Notes: generated by a model not told the origin, from the sequence alone. DNA of 64,000 nucleotides from Bog-756 sp963704585 (GCA_963704585.1 OY969919.1:186001-250000), one strand, 5' to 3'. Positions 42,547 through 51,349 are shown, numbered from the stretch's first letter. Translations and numbers: made by a program.

Positions 42547-43971
42547 ATGTCGTCGCCCCGCGTGACGACGGCACCCACGATCGTCGCCGTCACCGAAGCG
42601 TCACCGGCAGCCCGGTCAGGTCTGCGACCCGGGGACGAGCTCCTCTCGCTCAACGGCCGCTCGCCGCGTGACGTGATCGAGTACCACATGCTCGCCGACG
42701 AGGGCGAGCTGGACCTGGTCGTCCGCCGGCGCGGCCTGCCCGGGACGCTCGAGGTCGCGGTGCGCAAGGAAGACGGGGAGCCGCTCGGGGCCGAGGTCTC
42801 GTCCGCCGTCTTCGACCGGGTGCGCACCTGCGACAACCACTGCGAGTTCTGCTTCATCTACCAGCTCCCGCCCGGGATGCGGCGGAGCCTCTCCCTCAAG
42901 GACGACGACTACCGTCTCTCCTTCCTCTACGGGAACTTCACGACCCTCACCCGCTTCACCGAGATGGACCTCGAGCGCGTGCTCACCGAGCGCCTCTCCC
43001 CGCTCTTCGTCTCCATCCACGCGACCGACCCGGACGTCCGCGCGACCCTCCTGCGCAACCGGCGGGGCGCGACGAGCCTACGGTGGCTGCGCGCCCTGCT
43101 CGACGGAGGGATCGAGATCCACGGGCAGGTCGTGGTCTGCCCCGGGCGCAACGACGCGGCGGTGCTCGAGGACACCCTCGCGGGAGTCCTCGACACCTAC
43201 CCGGAGCTCGCGAGCGTGGCCTGTGTGCCACTCGGGGTCAGCCGCTTCTCGAGCGAGGCCGGGATGCGCCCGCACACCCCGGCCGAGGCCGCCGCGGTCT
43301 GCGACGTCGTCGCGTCGTGGCAGGAGACCTTCACCACCGCGCTCGGGCGGCGCATGGTGTTCGCGGCCGACGAGTACTACCTGCTCGCCGGCCGACCGTT
43401 CCCCGCCGTCGCCGCGTACGAGGGCCTCCCGCAGCACGAGAACGGGATCGGCATGGCGGCCGCGTTCGCCGCGGCCTTCGAGGGTGACACCGGCCAGGCC
43501 TTCGGGGTCCGTCCCGGCTTCTTCGCCGCGGTCGACGGCGCTCCCGCGGCGGGGTACCGCGCACCGCGTGCGGCCTCAGCGGTCCGGCCGGTCGACCCGT
43601 CGCTTCCGGTCGCCGTCCTCACCGGCACCTACGGCGCAGCGGTGCTCGGACCGCTGCTCGACACGCTCGGGCGTGACGACGTGCGCATCCTGCCGGTCGC
43701 CAACCACTTCTTCGGTGGCAACATCGGGGTCGCGGGCCTGCTCACCGGTCCCGACCTCGCGGCGGTGCTGCGCGACGAGCCGGCCGGCCACCGTTACCTG
43801 CTGCCCGACGCCTGCCTCTCGGGCGGCCGCTTCCTCGACGACTCGACACCGGCCGACCTCCCGCATCCGGTCGAGGTCGTCCCGACCGACGGTCGCTCGC
43901 TGCGGTTCGCGCTCGGCGGCGGCTCGGCGCGACCCGACCGGGTCCCGGTCCGCCTCGGGAGCGTCCGATGA
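42547..43971 (+). CDS. PDZ / radical-SAM-like DUF512 protein
   Basis: A 474-residue three-part protein: N-terminal PDZ-like domain (AVTEASPAARSGLRPGDELLSLNG), a radical-SAM-like core with Cys-rich CDNHCEFCFIYQLPPGMRRS in place of the canonical CxxxCxxC spacing, and a C-terminal DUF512 region with VLTGTYGAAVLGPLL and LLPDACLSGGRFLDD. This architecture is widespread in Firmicutes and Actinobacteria, typically next to der; its reaction is unknown, and a link to ribosome or tRNA maturation is inferred only from that neighbourhood. The stop overlaps the der ATG (ATGA). Leaderless start at 42547. Confidence 0.92.
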   Translation: MSSPRVTTAPTIVAVTEASPAARSGLRPGDELLSLNGRSPRDVIEYHMLADEGELDLVVRRRGLPGTLEVAVRKEDGEPLGAEVSSAVFDRVRTCDNHCEFCFIYQLPPGMRRSLSLKDDDYRLSFLYGNFTTLTRFTEMDLERVLTERLSPLFVSIHATDPDVRATLLRNRRGATSLRWLRALLDGGIEIHGQVVVCPGRNDAAVLEDTLAGVLDTYPELASVACVPLGVSRFSSEAGMRPHTPAEAAAVCDVVASWQETFTTALGRRMVFAADEYYLLAGRPFPAVAAYEGLPQHENGIGMAAAFAAAFEGDTGQAFGVRPGFFAAVDGAPAAGYRAPRAASAVRPVDPSLPVAVLTGTYGAAVLGPLLDTLGRDDVRILPVANHFFGGNIGVAGLLTGPDLAAVLRDEPAGHRYLLPDACLSGGRFLDDSTPADLPHPVEVVPTDGRSLRFALGGGSARPDRVPVRLGSVR

Positions 43972-45341
43972 GCGCCGTGCAGCCCCTCGTCGTGGTCGCC
44001 GGCCGTCCGAACGTCGGCAAGTCGACACTCGTCAACCGCATCGTTGGTCGCCGCGCCACGGTGGTCGAGGAGCGACCCGGGGTGACCCGCGACCGGAAGG
44101 AGCTCGACGCGGAGTGGGCCGGGCGCGCCTTCACGATCGTCGACACGGGCGGCTGGCTCGCGACCGACGACCCCCTCGACGCGCAGGTGACCAGGCAGGC
44201 CGAGCGCGCGATCGGCGACGCCGACGTGATCCTGCTCGTGGTCGACGGGACGGTCGGGGTGGTCGACGAGGACCTCGCAGTCGCCCGGGTGCTCAAGCGC
44301 AGCGGACGGCCGGTGCGGGTCGTCGTCAACAAGGTCGACTCGGAGCGCCGCGAGGCTCGAGGTCTGGGCCGCGCTGGCACTCGGTCTCGGCGACCCGTGG
44401 GCGGTCAGCGCGCTGCACGGCCGCGGGACCGGCGACCTCCTCGACGAGGTGGTCGCGCTGCTGCCCGCGCCGACGGCGCCGGGCGGAGCCGGCGACCGGC
44501 GACGTCGACAGGCGAGGACGGTTCGCCGCCCTTCGAGGCGGATGGCGCCGCCGGCATCCCGAGTGTGGCGCTCGTCGGCCGACCGAACGTCGGCAAGTCG
44601 ACCCTCTTCAACCGGCTCGTCGGCGACGAGCGATCGGTCACCCACGACGAGCCGGGCACCACGAGGGACGCGGTCGACACCATCGTGGTGACCCCCGAAG
44701 GCACGGTCCGCTTCGTCGACACGGCCGGCATGCGACGCCGGTCGCGGACCGAGCCCGGGACCGAGACGTACGCCGTCCTCCGTGCGCTCGACGCGCTCGA
44801 TCGGGCGGACATCGCACTGCTGGTCATCGATGCGACCGCGGGCATCACCCACCAGGACCAACGCCTCGCCGAGCGGATCGGCGCCGCAGGGAGCCCGGCG
44901 GTCGTCGTGCTCAACAAGTGGGAGCTCGTGCCCCGCGAGGAGCAGACCGACCTGCTCGCCGCGGTGGGGGACCGGCTGGCCTTTCTCGGTGCGGCGCCGG
45001 TGCTCAAGATCAGCGCGAAGACGGGCCTCGGGGTCCACCACATCCTGCCGGCCGTCGCGGCGGCCGAGGAGGCGTACCACCTGCGGATCCCGACCGGTGA
45101 GCTCAACCGCGCGCTCACGTCGATCCAGGGCGCGCACCCGCCGGTCGGCGCGCGGATCCAGTACGCGGTGCAGGGCGCGAGCGACCCGCCGACCTTCACC
45201 CTCTTCACGAACGGGCGCCTGCAGCCGACCTACCTGCGCTACGTCGAGCGCGGTCTGCGCGAGCGCTTCGACCTCGGCCCGACGCCGATCAAGCTGCGGG
45301 TGCGCATGAAGGGCGCGACCGGCGGGGGGCGCCGACGGTGA
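43968..45341 (+). CDS. der: Ribosome-assembly GTPase Der (EngA), two apparent frameshifts
   Basis: Double GTPase required for 50S assembly. G1 of domain 1 is GRPNVGKSTLVNR, with DTGGW and NKVDS; domain 2 repeats GRPNVGKSTLFNRLVG, DTAGMRRRSR, NKWEL, and a KH-like domain closes the protein. The open frame of 457 residues is continuous, but residues about 129-180 are Arg-rich nonsense. In the next frame the same DNA reads VWAALALGLGDPWAVSALHG and DLLDEVVALLP, which is the G5 region and last helix of domain 1. So the frame shifts near 44345-44356 and shifts back in the linker near 44480-44500. ATG start overlaps the DUF512 gene. Confidence 0.88.
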   Translation: MSAVQPLVVVAGRPNVGKSTLVNRIVGRRATVVEERPGVTRDRKELDAEWAGRAFTIVDTGGWLATDDPLDAQVTRQAERAIGDADVILLVVDGTVGVVDEDLAVARVLKRSGRPVRVVVNKVDSERREARGLGRAGTRSRRPVGGQRAARPRDRRPPRRGGRAAARADGAGRSRRPATSTGEDGSPPFEADGAAGIPSVALVGRPNVGKSTLFNRLVGDERSVTHDEPGTTRDAVDTIVVTPEGTVRFVDTAGMRRRSRTEPGTETYAVLRALDALDRADIALLVIDATAGITHQDQRLAERIGAAGSPAVVVLNKWELVPREEQTDLLAAVGDRLAFLGAAPVLKISAKTGLGVHHILPAVAAAEEAYHLRIPTGELNRALTSIQGAHPPVGARIQYAVQGASDPPTFTLFTNGRLQPTYLRYVERGLRERFDLGPTPIKLRVRMKGATGGGRRR

Positions 45342-45361
45342 CGACCGGGGCGGGCTGAGCC

Positions 45362-45559
45362 GTGCCGTGGTGCGAGCAGTGCGACGAGCGGATCGAGGAC
45401 GAAGACGTGGCCGAGCCCGGGGTCTGCCCGGTCTGCGGCGGCGAGACGATCGAGCACCGCTCCTCGCCCTGGTACTTCAAGTTCATGATCGTGGCCACGG
45501 TCGTCTACCTGGGCTACCGCGCCTTCCAGGGCGTCACCTGGGTCGTGCACCACATCTGA
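45362..45559 (+). CDS. Small zinc-ribbon membrane protein
   Basis: A 65-residue protein with a zinc ribbon of two CxxC pairs (WCEQCDERIED and GVCPVCGGET), followed by one hydrophobic segment (about residues 38-58). Similar short proteins follow der in related actinobacteria. GTG start 20 bp after the der stop suggests co-transcription. Function unknown. Confidence 0.8.
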   Translation: MPWCEQCDERIEDEDVAEPGVCPVCGGETIEHRSSPWYFKFMIVATVVYLGYRAFQGVTWVVHHI

Positions 45560-45732
45560 GGATGCACGCCGGTAGGTGCAGATCACGGAGCGTCGCCAGT
45601 GACCTACCCCGGAGAATGGTTTCGGAACGCGGAGCGTGAACACCTCGTGCCACCTGTGGTAGCAGTGGTGGGCGGGGAGGCGGCACTGGTGTCGTCCCCG
45701 AGAGCACCGATCCGTCCACTGGGGGAACCACC

Positions 45733-46666
45733 ATGGGTCACCGTCCGATCCGAGCTCTGCTCGTGACCGCACTCGTCTCGGCCGGCCTGGCGACCGCCGG
45801 GTTCGTCGCCACCGCGGGAGGCAGCGGGGCCGCCGCCACCCGGGTGAAGCCACCGCTGCCGTACTACCTCTCCCTCGGTGACTCCTACTCCGTCGGGTAC
45901 CAGCCCGGCATCGGGGCGACCGCGGGTTACACCGCCGTCGTCGCCAAGAGGCTCAAGCTCCAGCTCGAGAACTTCGGCTGCGGCGGGGCGACCTCCTCGT
46001 CGATCCTGACCGCCATCGGTTGCCTCGAGTCGGGGTACGGGCCGGTCGCCGCCACGGACGCGGTGCCGTACCCGACCACCACCCAGGAGCAGGCCGCGAT
46101 CGACTTCATCGAGAACCCGACCAATGCCGGCAAGGTCGGCCTCATCACGGTCTCGATCGGCGGCAACGACATCACCGGTTGCCTCGGTGCGGGAGACGCG
46201 ACCGCGATCACCAACTGCGTGATCGCCAACGCCGCAACCGTCGAGACCAACGTGACGACCCTCGGCACCGACCTGCGCAACGCGCTCGACGCGAGCGGCG
46301 ACTCGTCGGCGAAGATCGTCGGCCTCACCTACCCGGACGTCGTGCTCGGCGAGTGGGTCAACCCCGGCGGCCCGAGCGGCCAGAGCCTCGCGACCCTCTC
46401 GCAGACGGCCTTCAAGAGCATCATCAACCCGGACCTCGAGCGCGGCCTACACCTCGGCGGGGGTCGGCGGTGTCTTCGTGGACATCACGAGCGACACCGG
46501 CGCCTACGGCTCGATGACCCACCTGGTCACCCTCGCGCCCTACGGGAAGATCCCGGGTCCTGTCGCGAAGGTCTGCGAGCTCACCTACTTCTGCTCCCTG
46601 CAGAACATCCACGCGAACACGACCGGTTATGACCTGATCGGGAAGTTCGCCGCCAAGGCCGCGTAG
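45733..46666 (+). CDS. Secreted SGNH/GDSL hydrolase, apparent frameshift
   Basis: Exported esterase/lipase-like enzyme, about 310 residues after correction. Signal peptide (RALLVTALVSAGLATAGFVA), then PYYLSLGDSYSVGYQ with the catalytic Ser, FGCGGATSSS (block II Gly) and VSIGGNDITG (block III Asn). Near 46436-46445 the frame must shift by +1: the second frame reads VGGVFVDITSDTGAYG and ends with LQNIHANTTGYDLIGKFA, holding the block V His; the stop is TAG at 46664. Without correction the frame ends at 46632 in Arg/His-rich nonsense and lacks the catalytic His. It has no obvious operon partner. Confidence 0.85.
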
Positions 46667-46676
46667 CACCCGACGC

Positions 46677-46705
46677 GCGGTCCCGCGGGTTCTCCGCGGG
46701 ACCGC
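46677..46705 (+). terminator. Terminator hairpin after the SGNH hydrolase
   Basis: Perfect 12-bp stem GCGGTCCCGCGG / CCGCGGGACCGC with loop GTTCT, eleven bases after the corrected stop codon. Its position right after TAG 46666 supports the corrected gene end. Confidence 0.75.
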
Positions 46706-46874
46706 CGATCGGTGCGGCTTTGGCTGGTTCGGTTCGGGAGGGGCCCGATGTCCGTGCGCTAGGCTGCCCGCGTCCCACGGGGACCGTGTCCCGCGGTCCG
46801 ATCACGTGCTCGGTTGTCGGAGCGGACGGATTCGTGGGGTAGCCGGAGGTGTGTCGAGCACCGGCGGTCGGGAG

Positions 46875-46952
46875 CGGGCTGTGGCGCAGTTTGGTTAGCG
46901 CGCTGGTCTGGGGGACCAGAGGTCCCGGGTTCAAATCCCGGCAGCCCGACCA
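46875..46952 (+). tRNA. tRNA-Pro (anticodon GGG)
   Basis: Acceptor stem CGGGCTG/CAGCCCG, D-arm with GTTTGGTTAGCGC, anticodon stem CTGGT/ACCAG with loop CTGGGGG and anticodon GGG at 46910-46912, T-arm GGGTTCAAATCCC, discriminator A, and an encoded CCA tail (46950-46952). Reads CCC/CCU proline codons. A possible -10 (TAGGCT, 46760-46765) lies about 110 bp upstream. Confidence 0.96.
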
Positions 46953-47056
46953 ATTCGCCGAGTCAGAGATCGACCCGATGATCCGACGCATGCCTGTGCG
47001 AGAACGTGCCCGCCAAGTGGGCGTGCTCTTGAACTCTCCGGGATACGGGTAACGGC

Positions 47057-47089
47057 ATCTGCATCGGGAATCTGCATCGGGAATCTGCA
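47057..47089. repeat. 13-bp tandem repeat, about 2.5 copies
   Basis: ATCTGCATCGGGA occurs twice head-to-tail and a third, partial copy (ATCTGCA) follows. It lies 105 bp after tRNA-Pro and just before the end of the GNAT gene. Function unknown; local slippage is likely. Confidence 0.75.
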
Positions 47090-47110
47090 ACGAGCTCGGC
47101 AGGGAAAGCA

Positions 47111-47671
47111 TCACTGTCCGGCACCGGTCGATCCGCTGCCCGGGTTCTCACCGGGAAGCATCGACAACATCACGACATCAAGTCGATCTCCATCTCGCTC
47201 CCAATACGCGCGGAGCACACCTTCCCGATGAAACCCGACGCGTTCGGCGAGACGCAGGCCGGGCGTATTGTCCTGCGCAACGAGCATCTGGAGCCGGCGG
47301 AGGTCGAGCGCCGTGACGCTCCACGCGGTGAGCAAGCCAAGAGCTTGGGTTGCAATACCCCGACCACGGACCCGTGGAACGATCCCGCATCCGAGCTCAC
47401 CGGTCTGATGTTCGCTCACCATGACCATGACCTCCCCGAGGTAGACGTCAGTCTCGAGATCGGCAATGGTGAGATGGAGCAGTTCGCCGCGCAAACGGTA
47501 CTGCTCGAACAGCTGCACCACCCTGCCAGGGTCAGTTGACGGTAGGGGCGGCACCATGCTCGCCGCCGGATCATGTTCGAGCTCCGTAGCAGCTGCGAAG
47601 TCCTTCTCGGCAAATGGACGCAGGACGAACGGCGAGCCGCGAAGTCGTGGATCTGGGTACGAGAGCGACAA
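47111..47671 (-). CDS. GNAT acetyltransferase (RimJ/RimL type)
   Basis: A 186-residue acetyltransferase of the RimJ/RimL group, which use acetyl-CoA to modify protein N-termini or small molecules. FVLRPFAEKDFAAATEL opens the domain, VRGRGIATQALGLLTAW is the acetyl-CoA loop (motif A), and LAERVGFHREGVLRAYWERDG is motif B. Start codon is TTG at 47671. Its promoter region faces the SHOCT gene; -10-like TACTCT and TACACT on opposite strands overlap. Base composition is lower in GC than the housekeeping genes. Substrate unknown. Confidence 0.88.
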   Translation of the reverse strand: MSLSYPDPRLRGSPFVLRPFAEKDFAAATELEHDPAASMVPPLPSTDPGRVVQLFEQYRLRGELLHLTIADLETDVYLGEVMVMVSEHQTGELGCGIVPRVRGRGIATQALGLLTAWSVTALDLRRLQMLVAQDNTPGLRLAERVGFHREGVLRAYWERDGDRLDVVMLSMLPGENPGSGSTGAGQ

Positions 47672-47798
47672 AGCGATCGAGCAAGAGTAGGTCTACACTC
47701 CACCCGGAGGCACGAAGTAGCGACGACGGACGGAACCACTCAGTCCACATCCCTCCAGGTCCGTCCGGTCAACCGATTCGAGAATCGAGGGTCCCGCC

Positions 47799-48056
47799 AT
47801 GATGAGAAGAAGGCCACTTCGGCGAGCAGCGGTCATCGGTGGTGTCGCTGCGGTCGCACACCACGCCGGCACCAAGTCCGGAGAAGCCCAAGCCGAGGCT
47901 GCACAGGCTGCTCCGCCGCAGACGGCCGGCGCACCCAATGTCGCCGGGGACGACATGGTGACCCAACTGCAGAATCTGAAGAAGCTCCTCGACGAGGGTG
48001 TGCTCACGCAGGCGGAGTTCGACGCGCAAAAGCAGAAGCTGCTTGCCAGTTCCTAA
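47799..48056 (+). CDS. SHOCT-domain small protein
   Basis: An 85-residue protein: very basic start (MMRRRPLRRAAVIGGVAAVA) with a short hydrophobic stretch, an Ala/Gln/Pro-rich middle, and a C-terminal SHOCT domain (LKKLLDEGVLTQAEFDAQKQ). SHOCT modules are short oligomerising or membrane-associated motifs found at protein ends. Followed by the DUF6325 gene 10 bp later with AAGGAG in between; these two families often lie together in actinobacteria. Function unknown. Confidence 0.8.
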   Translation: MMRRRPLRRAAVIGGVAAVAHHAGTKSGEAQAEAAQAAPPQTAGAPNVAGDDMVTQLQNLKKLLDEGVLTQAEFDAQKQKLLASS

Positions 48057-48066
48057 GGAGACGACG

Positions 48067-48555
48067 ATGACCATGGGACCCGTGCAGATGCTCGTGCTGG
48101 GCTTCTCCGAGCCGGAGTTCACGGGCAAGATCGCAGCAGAATTGGACAAGCTGCGTGAGCACAAGTTCGTACGAATCGTGGACGCCCTCGTTGTCAACAA
48201 GGATGGCGGGGGGAACATCACAGCACTGCAGGTGAGCGATCTGACCTCGGACGAGGCGATGGAGATGGGGGCGATCGTCGGCGCGTTCGTCGGCCTGGGT
48301 GCCGGTGACCCCGAAGCGGGTGCCGCGGCGGGTGCCGCCGAGGGGGCCGATGGTCATCTCCTGCCGGACGAGGAGGTGTGGTTTGTCGCAGATGCGATCC
48401 CGAACGGCTCTGCTGCGGCAATCCTTCTCCTCGAGCATCGCTGGGCCATTCCATTCCGTGACGCCGTCGTCGATGCGGGGGGCATCGCGTTGGCCGACGA
48501 GTGGATTCACCCCGCGGATCTCGTCGCCATCGGGCTCGAGGGCGATCCTCGATAG
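48067..48555 (+). CDS. DUF6325 / DUF1269-like protein
   Basis: A 162-residue soluble protein with MGPVQMLVLGFSEPEFTGKI at the N-terminus, a Gly/Ala-rich central stretch (GAIVGAFVGLGAGDPEAGAA) like the glycine-zipper of DUF1269 membrane-associated proteins, and a C-terminal VADAIPNGSAAAILLLEHRW typical of DUF6325. Strong AAGGAG seven bases before the ATG. Probably acts with the upstream SHOCT protein, perhaps in envelope stress; that is a guess from neighbourhood. Confidence 0.78.
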   Translation: MTMGPVQMLVLGFSEPEFTGKIAAELDKLREHKFVRIVDALVVNKDGGGNITALQVSDLTSDEAMEMGAIVGAFVGLGAGDPEAGAAAGAAEGADGHLLPDEEVWFVADAIPNGSAAAILLLEHRWAIPFRDAVVDAGGIALADEWIHPADLVAIGLEGDPR

Positions 48556-48756
48556 GGCGACGCGCCCGCTCCGACTCTTCGAGTCGCGGACCTCGAGACC
48601 CCGGCGGAGATCGAGGCGCCCGGATTCCGGCCGGTCAGTGGCGACAGCGTCCCCTCCCATGCGGCATTCCGCAAACTGGAGTAGCTGCACACCCGTTGCG
48701 ACCGGAGCATGATCGGAGCCAACGCAGAACGGGCACTCGAAGCGGATGGGGGAGCC

Positions 48757-50211
48757 ATGGTGGAACGGACGCTCAGGCCGGGCCGGTCGGGCCAGGTCGT
48801 GGAGCATTCCTCGGTCGAGGACCGGGTCCGGCGGGGCAAAGAAGCACGGACCTCGGCCCCCCGATCATCGCAGGTTGAGTTCAGCCCCGGGCCTGATCGC
48901 CCGGACCCGGTCGCTCTCCTCGAGCGTCAGGCGACGACCAGGGTGCCCGAGCTGGTCCCGATCCGCTACGGCCGCATGCTGGTCTCGCCGTTCGCGTTCT
49001 TCCGCGGTGCAGCGCTTCTCATGGCCTCGGACCTGGCCATCACGCCCCGGTCCGGCCTCAACGCCCAGATCTGCGGCGATGCCCACCTCTCAAACTTCGG
49101 CCTGTTCGCTTCCCCCGAACGAAAGCTCATGTTCGACGTCAACGACTTCGACGAGACACTGCCGGGACCCTGGGAGTGGGACGTCAAGCGACTGGCCGCG
49201 AGCGTGGTCATCGCGGCTCGCGACCGCGAGTTCAGCGAGAAGGAGGCGCGCACCGCTGCCCTCGAGGTCGGAAGGAGCTACCGCGAGGAGATGAGAAGGT
49301 TGGCGGGAATGTCGACGCTCGACGTCTGGTACTCCCACATCGACGTCGCCCAGGTGCTCGCCGACCTCGACGCAGCGGCAAGCGCGTCCGGGTCCAGATC
49401 GGACGCGCGAATGGCGTCTCGCGCCGCCAAGTTGACGGCGAAGGCCCGTACCCGCGACAGCCTCCAGGCCCTCGACAAGCTCACCCACCTGGTCGACGGT
49501 CAGCGTCGGTTCGTCAGCGATCCGCCGGTCCTCGTGCCCGCCGAGGAGCTCTTCCCCCAGTTCGAGAGCGACGCCTTCTTCGAGCTGCTCCACCGACTCC
49601 TTGTCAGCTACCGCCGGACCCTCCAGACCGATCGCCAGCACCTTCTCGAGGAGTTCCGACTCGTGCAGGTCGCCCGCAAGGTCGTCGGGGTCGGCAGCGT
49701 CGGCACCCGGGCGTGGGTGCTGTTGCTCGTCAGTCGAGACCAGAGCGATCCGCTACTCCTCCAGGCCAAAGAGGCGGAGGCATCGGTCCTCGAGGAGTTC
49801 GTCGGAACGAGCGGCTTCGCCACCCATGGCGAGCGGGTCGTCGCCGGTCAACACCTGATGCAGGCAGCGAGCGACATCTTCCTCGGTTGGGAGCGGGCCG
49901 AAGCTCCCGACGGGGTGACCCGCGACTTCTACCTCCGCCAACTCCGCGACTGGAAGGGATCCTTCGAAATCGAAGGTGCGATCCCGCCCGGGCTGACCAA
50001 GTACGTCGGCATCTGTGCCCAGTCCCTCGCCCGTGCGCATGCCCGGTCCGGCGATCGGATCGCCATCGCCAGCTATCTCGGCAACGGACCGACCTTCGAC
50101 CGCGCCATCGCCGAGTTCTCCGACTCCTACGCCGACCAGAACGAACAGGACTTCGAGGCGCTCAAGCAGGCAGCCGCCGCCGGCCGGATCACGGTCGAGT
50201 CCGGCCTCTAA
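48757..50211 (+). CDS. DUF2252 protein, kinase-like fold
   Basis: A 484-residue DUF2252 protein. ICGDAHLSNFGLFASPERK and FDVNDFDETLPGPWEWDVKR resemble the catalytic loop (GDxHxxN) and metal-binding Asp of the aminoglycoside-phosphotransferase/protein-kinase-like fold, so a small-molecule kinase activity is plausible but unproven. The N-terminal 50 residues are charged and variable. Start ATG 48757 has GGGGGAG before it; an in-frame ATG at 48709 with a poorer site is possible. Followed 11 bp later by a membrane-protein gene, which may share the transcript. Confidence 0.85.
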   Translation: MVERTLRPGRSGQVVEHSSVEDRVRRGKEARTSAPRSSQVEFSPGPDRPDPVALLERQATTRVPELVPIRYGRMLVSPFAFFRGAALLMASDLAITPRSGLNAQICGDAHLSNFGLFASPERKLMFDVNDFDETLPGPWEWDVKRLAASVVIAARDREFSEKEARTAALEVGRSYREEMRRLAGMSTLDVWYSHIDVAQVLADLDAAASASGSRSDARMASRAAKLTAKARTRDSLQALDKLTHLVDGQRRFVSDPPVLVPAEELFPQFESDAFFELLHRLLVSYRRTLQTDRQHLLEEFRLVQVARKVVGVGSVGTRAWVLLLVSRDQSDPLLLQAKEAEASVLEEFVGTSGFATHGERVVAGQHLMQAASDIFLGWERAEAPDGVTRDFYLRQLRDWKGSFEIEGAIPPGLTKYVGICAQSLARAHARSGDRIAIASYLGNGPTFDRAIAEFSDSYADQNEQDFEALKQAAAAGRITVESGL

Positions 50212-50222
50212 CCACGACCGGC

Positions 50223-50906
50223 GTGGCAGACACTTCGGGCAAGGCGGACATCCCGCGGCCAGCGAACCTGGGTGAACCGCGGTGGCCGATGGCTCTTGCC
50301 GTGCTCGTCACGGGGGTCCTCCGGGCAACCCTGCCTCCTGAGCTGCGCAACGGGGACGCGTGGTGGGTGTTCCTGGTCATCTTGGTCGCCCTCCTCGTCG
50401 CGCTGATCATCGGCGATCCCGGTCGCATCGATCGAGATCTACCCTGGCTGAAGGTGCTCACCGACTGCCTCGTCGGAGTCATCACCCTCGCCAACGCCGA
50501 CGCCGCCGTCCGGCTGGTCGTGTCCATCATCAACGTCTCTCCCTTCACCAACGACGCGAAGGTGCTGCTCGCCAGCGGCGGAGCGATCTGGCTGACCAAC
50601 GTGATCGCATTCGGGCTCTGGTACTGGGCGCTCGATCGGGGCGGCCCGGCGGCGCGAGCACATGGGGCCGGTCATCCGCCGGCACTGGTCTTCCCCGAGA
50701 TGAAGAACGAGGAGCACGTGGGACCCGGCTGGGTCCCGAAGTTCGTCGACTACTTCCACTTCGCATTCGCCACCGCGACCGCGTTCAGCCCCACGGACGT
50801 CTCGGCGATCAAACCGTGGACGAAGCTCATGATGATGGCCGAAGAAGCGATTTCGCTCGTTGTGGCGCTGCTGGTGGTCGCCCGGGCCGTGAACATCCTG
50901 AAGTGA
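50223..50906 (+). CDS. Four-helix membrane protein, potential ion channel-like family
   Basis: A 227-residue integral membrane protein. Four or five hydrophobic segments (about 25-40, 46-62, 81-98, 119-136 and 200-225) with a conserved-looking VDYFHFAFATATAFSPTDVS stretch and a final EEAISLVVALLVVARAVNIL helix. The DYFxFAFATATAFSPTD stretch resembles pore-like loops in uncharacterised two-TM or DUF1345-like proteins. GTG start 11 bp after the DUF2252 gene. Function unknown; ion channel role is only a resemblance. Confidence 0.72.
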   Translation: MADTSGKADIPRPANLGEPRWPMALAVLVTGVLRATLPPELRNGDAWWVFLVILVALLVALIIGDPGRIDRDLPWLKVLTDCLVGVITLANADAAVRLVVSIINVSPFTNDAKVLLASGGAIWLTNVIAFGLWYWALDRGGPAARAHGAGHPPALVFPEMKNEEHVGPGWVPKFVDYFHFAFATATAFSPTDVSAIKPWTKLMMMAEEAISLVVALLVVARAVNILK

Positions 50907-51349
50907 CCTGACAACGTCTGCGCAAGCGCCGAGATGAACTTCCGGAGCGGGGAGCCCAACCCTTGCGAGACCACTCAGGAGTACGTCGCCGCGACCGATT
51001 CGCGCCGCCGTTGGCGACGGACATGCAAAGTCGACCACCGTGCGCGGTGCGGCCGCAGCCGTCGACGGTCATGCTCCGACCGTTCGCAGAGTCTCTAAGA
51101 ACCTTCTTACTAACGCGTGGACAACCTCGCCGACGCGATCTGGTGACGAGCACGCGTGACACCGGTAGCATGTCGAGCGGTCCGCGGCGTCTCGCACGTG
51201 GACTCGGTTGGGGGATGCGATGCCGGACGCAGACAGAGCAGCACTGCCACGAAGCGCAATGCGGGCACCGCTCCACCGATTGACGTGAACCGCTCGATGC
51301 CGCTGCGACCTCGCGGCCTCACGACGCTGATCCGAAGGATGGTGCCACC
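50907..51349 (+). other. Intergenic region upstream of the IPT/TIG gene
   Basis: About 440 bp with no supported gene. Small Arg/Ser-rich frames on both strands look like composition artefacts. It contains -10-like TAGCAT (51168-51173), which would give a leader of about 170 nt to the IPT/TIG gene, and GAAGGATGG close before its ATG as ribosome binding site. Confidence 0.5.

Noticed and set aside
46759..46953. Minus-strand frame with GFEPGTSGPPDQRAN
   Set aside because: Antisense translation of tRNA-Pro, a recurrent false protein in databases.
50963..51283. Possible 106-residue protein before the IPT/TIG gene
   Set aside because: Arg/Ser/Pro-rich, no ribosome site, and lies in what looks like a promoter/leader region.
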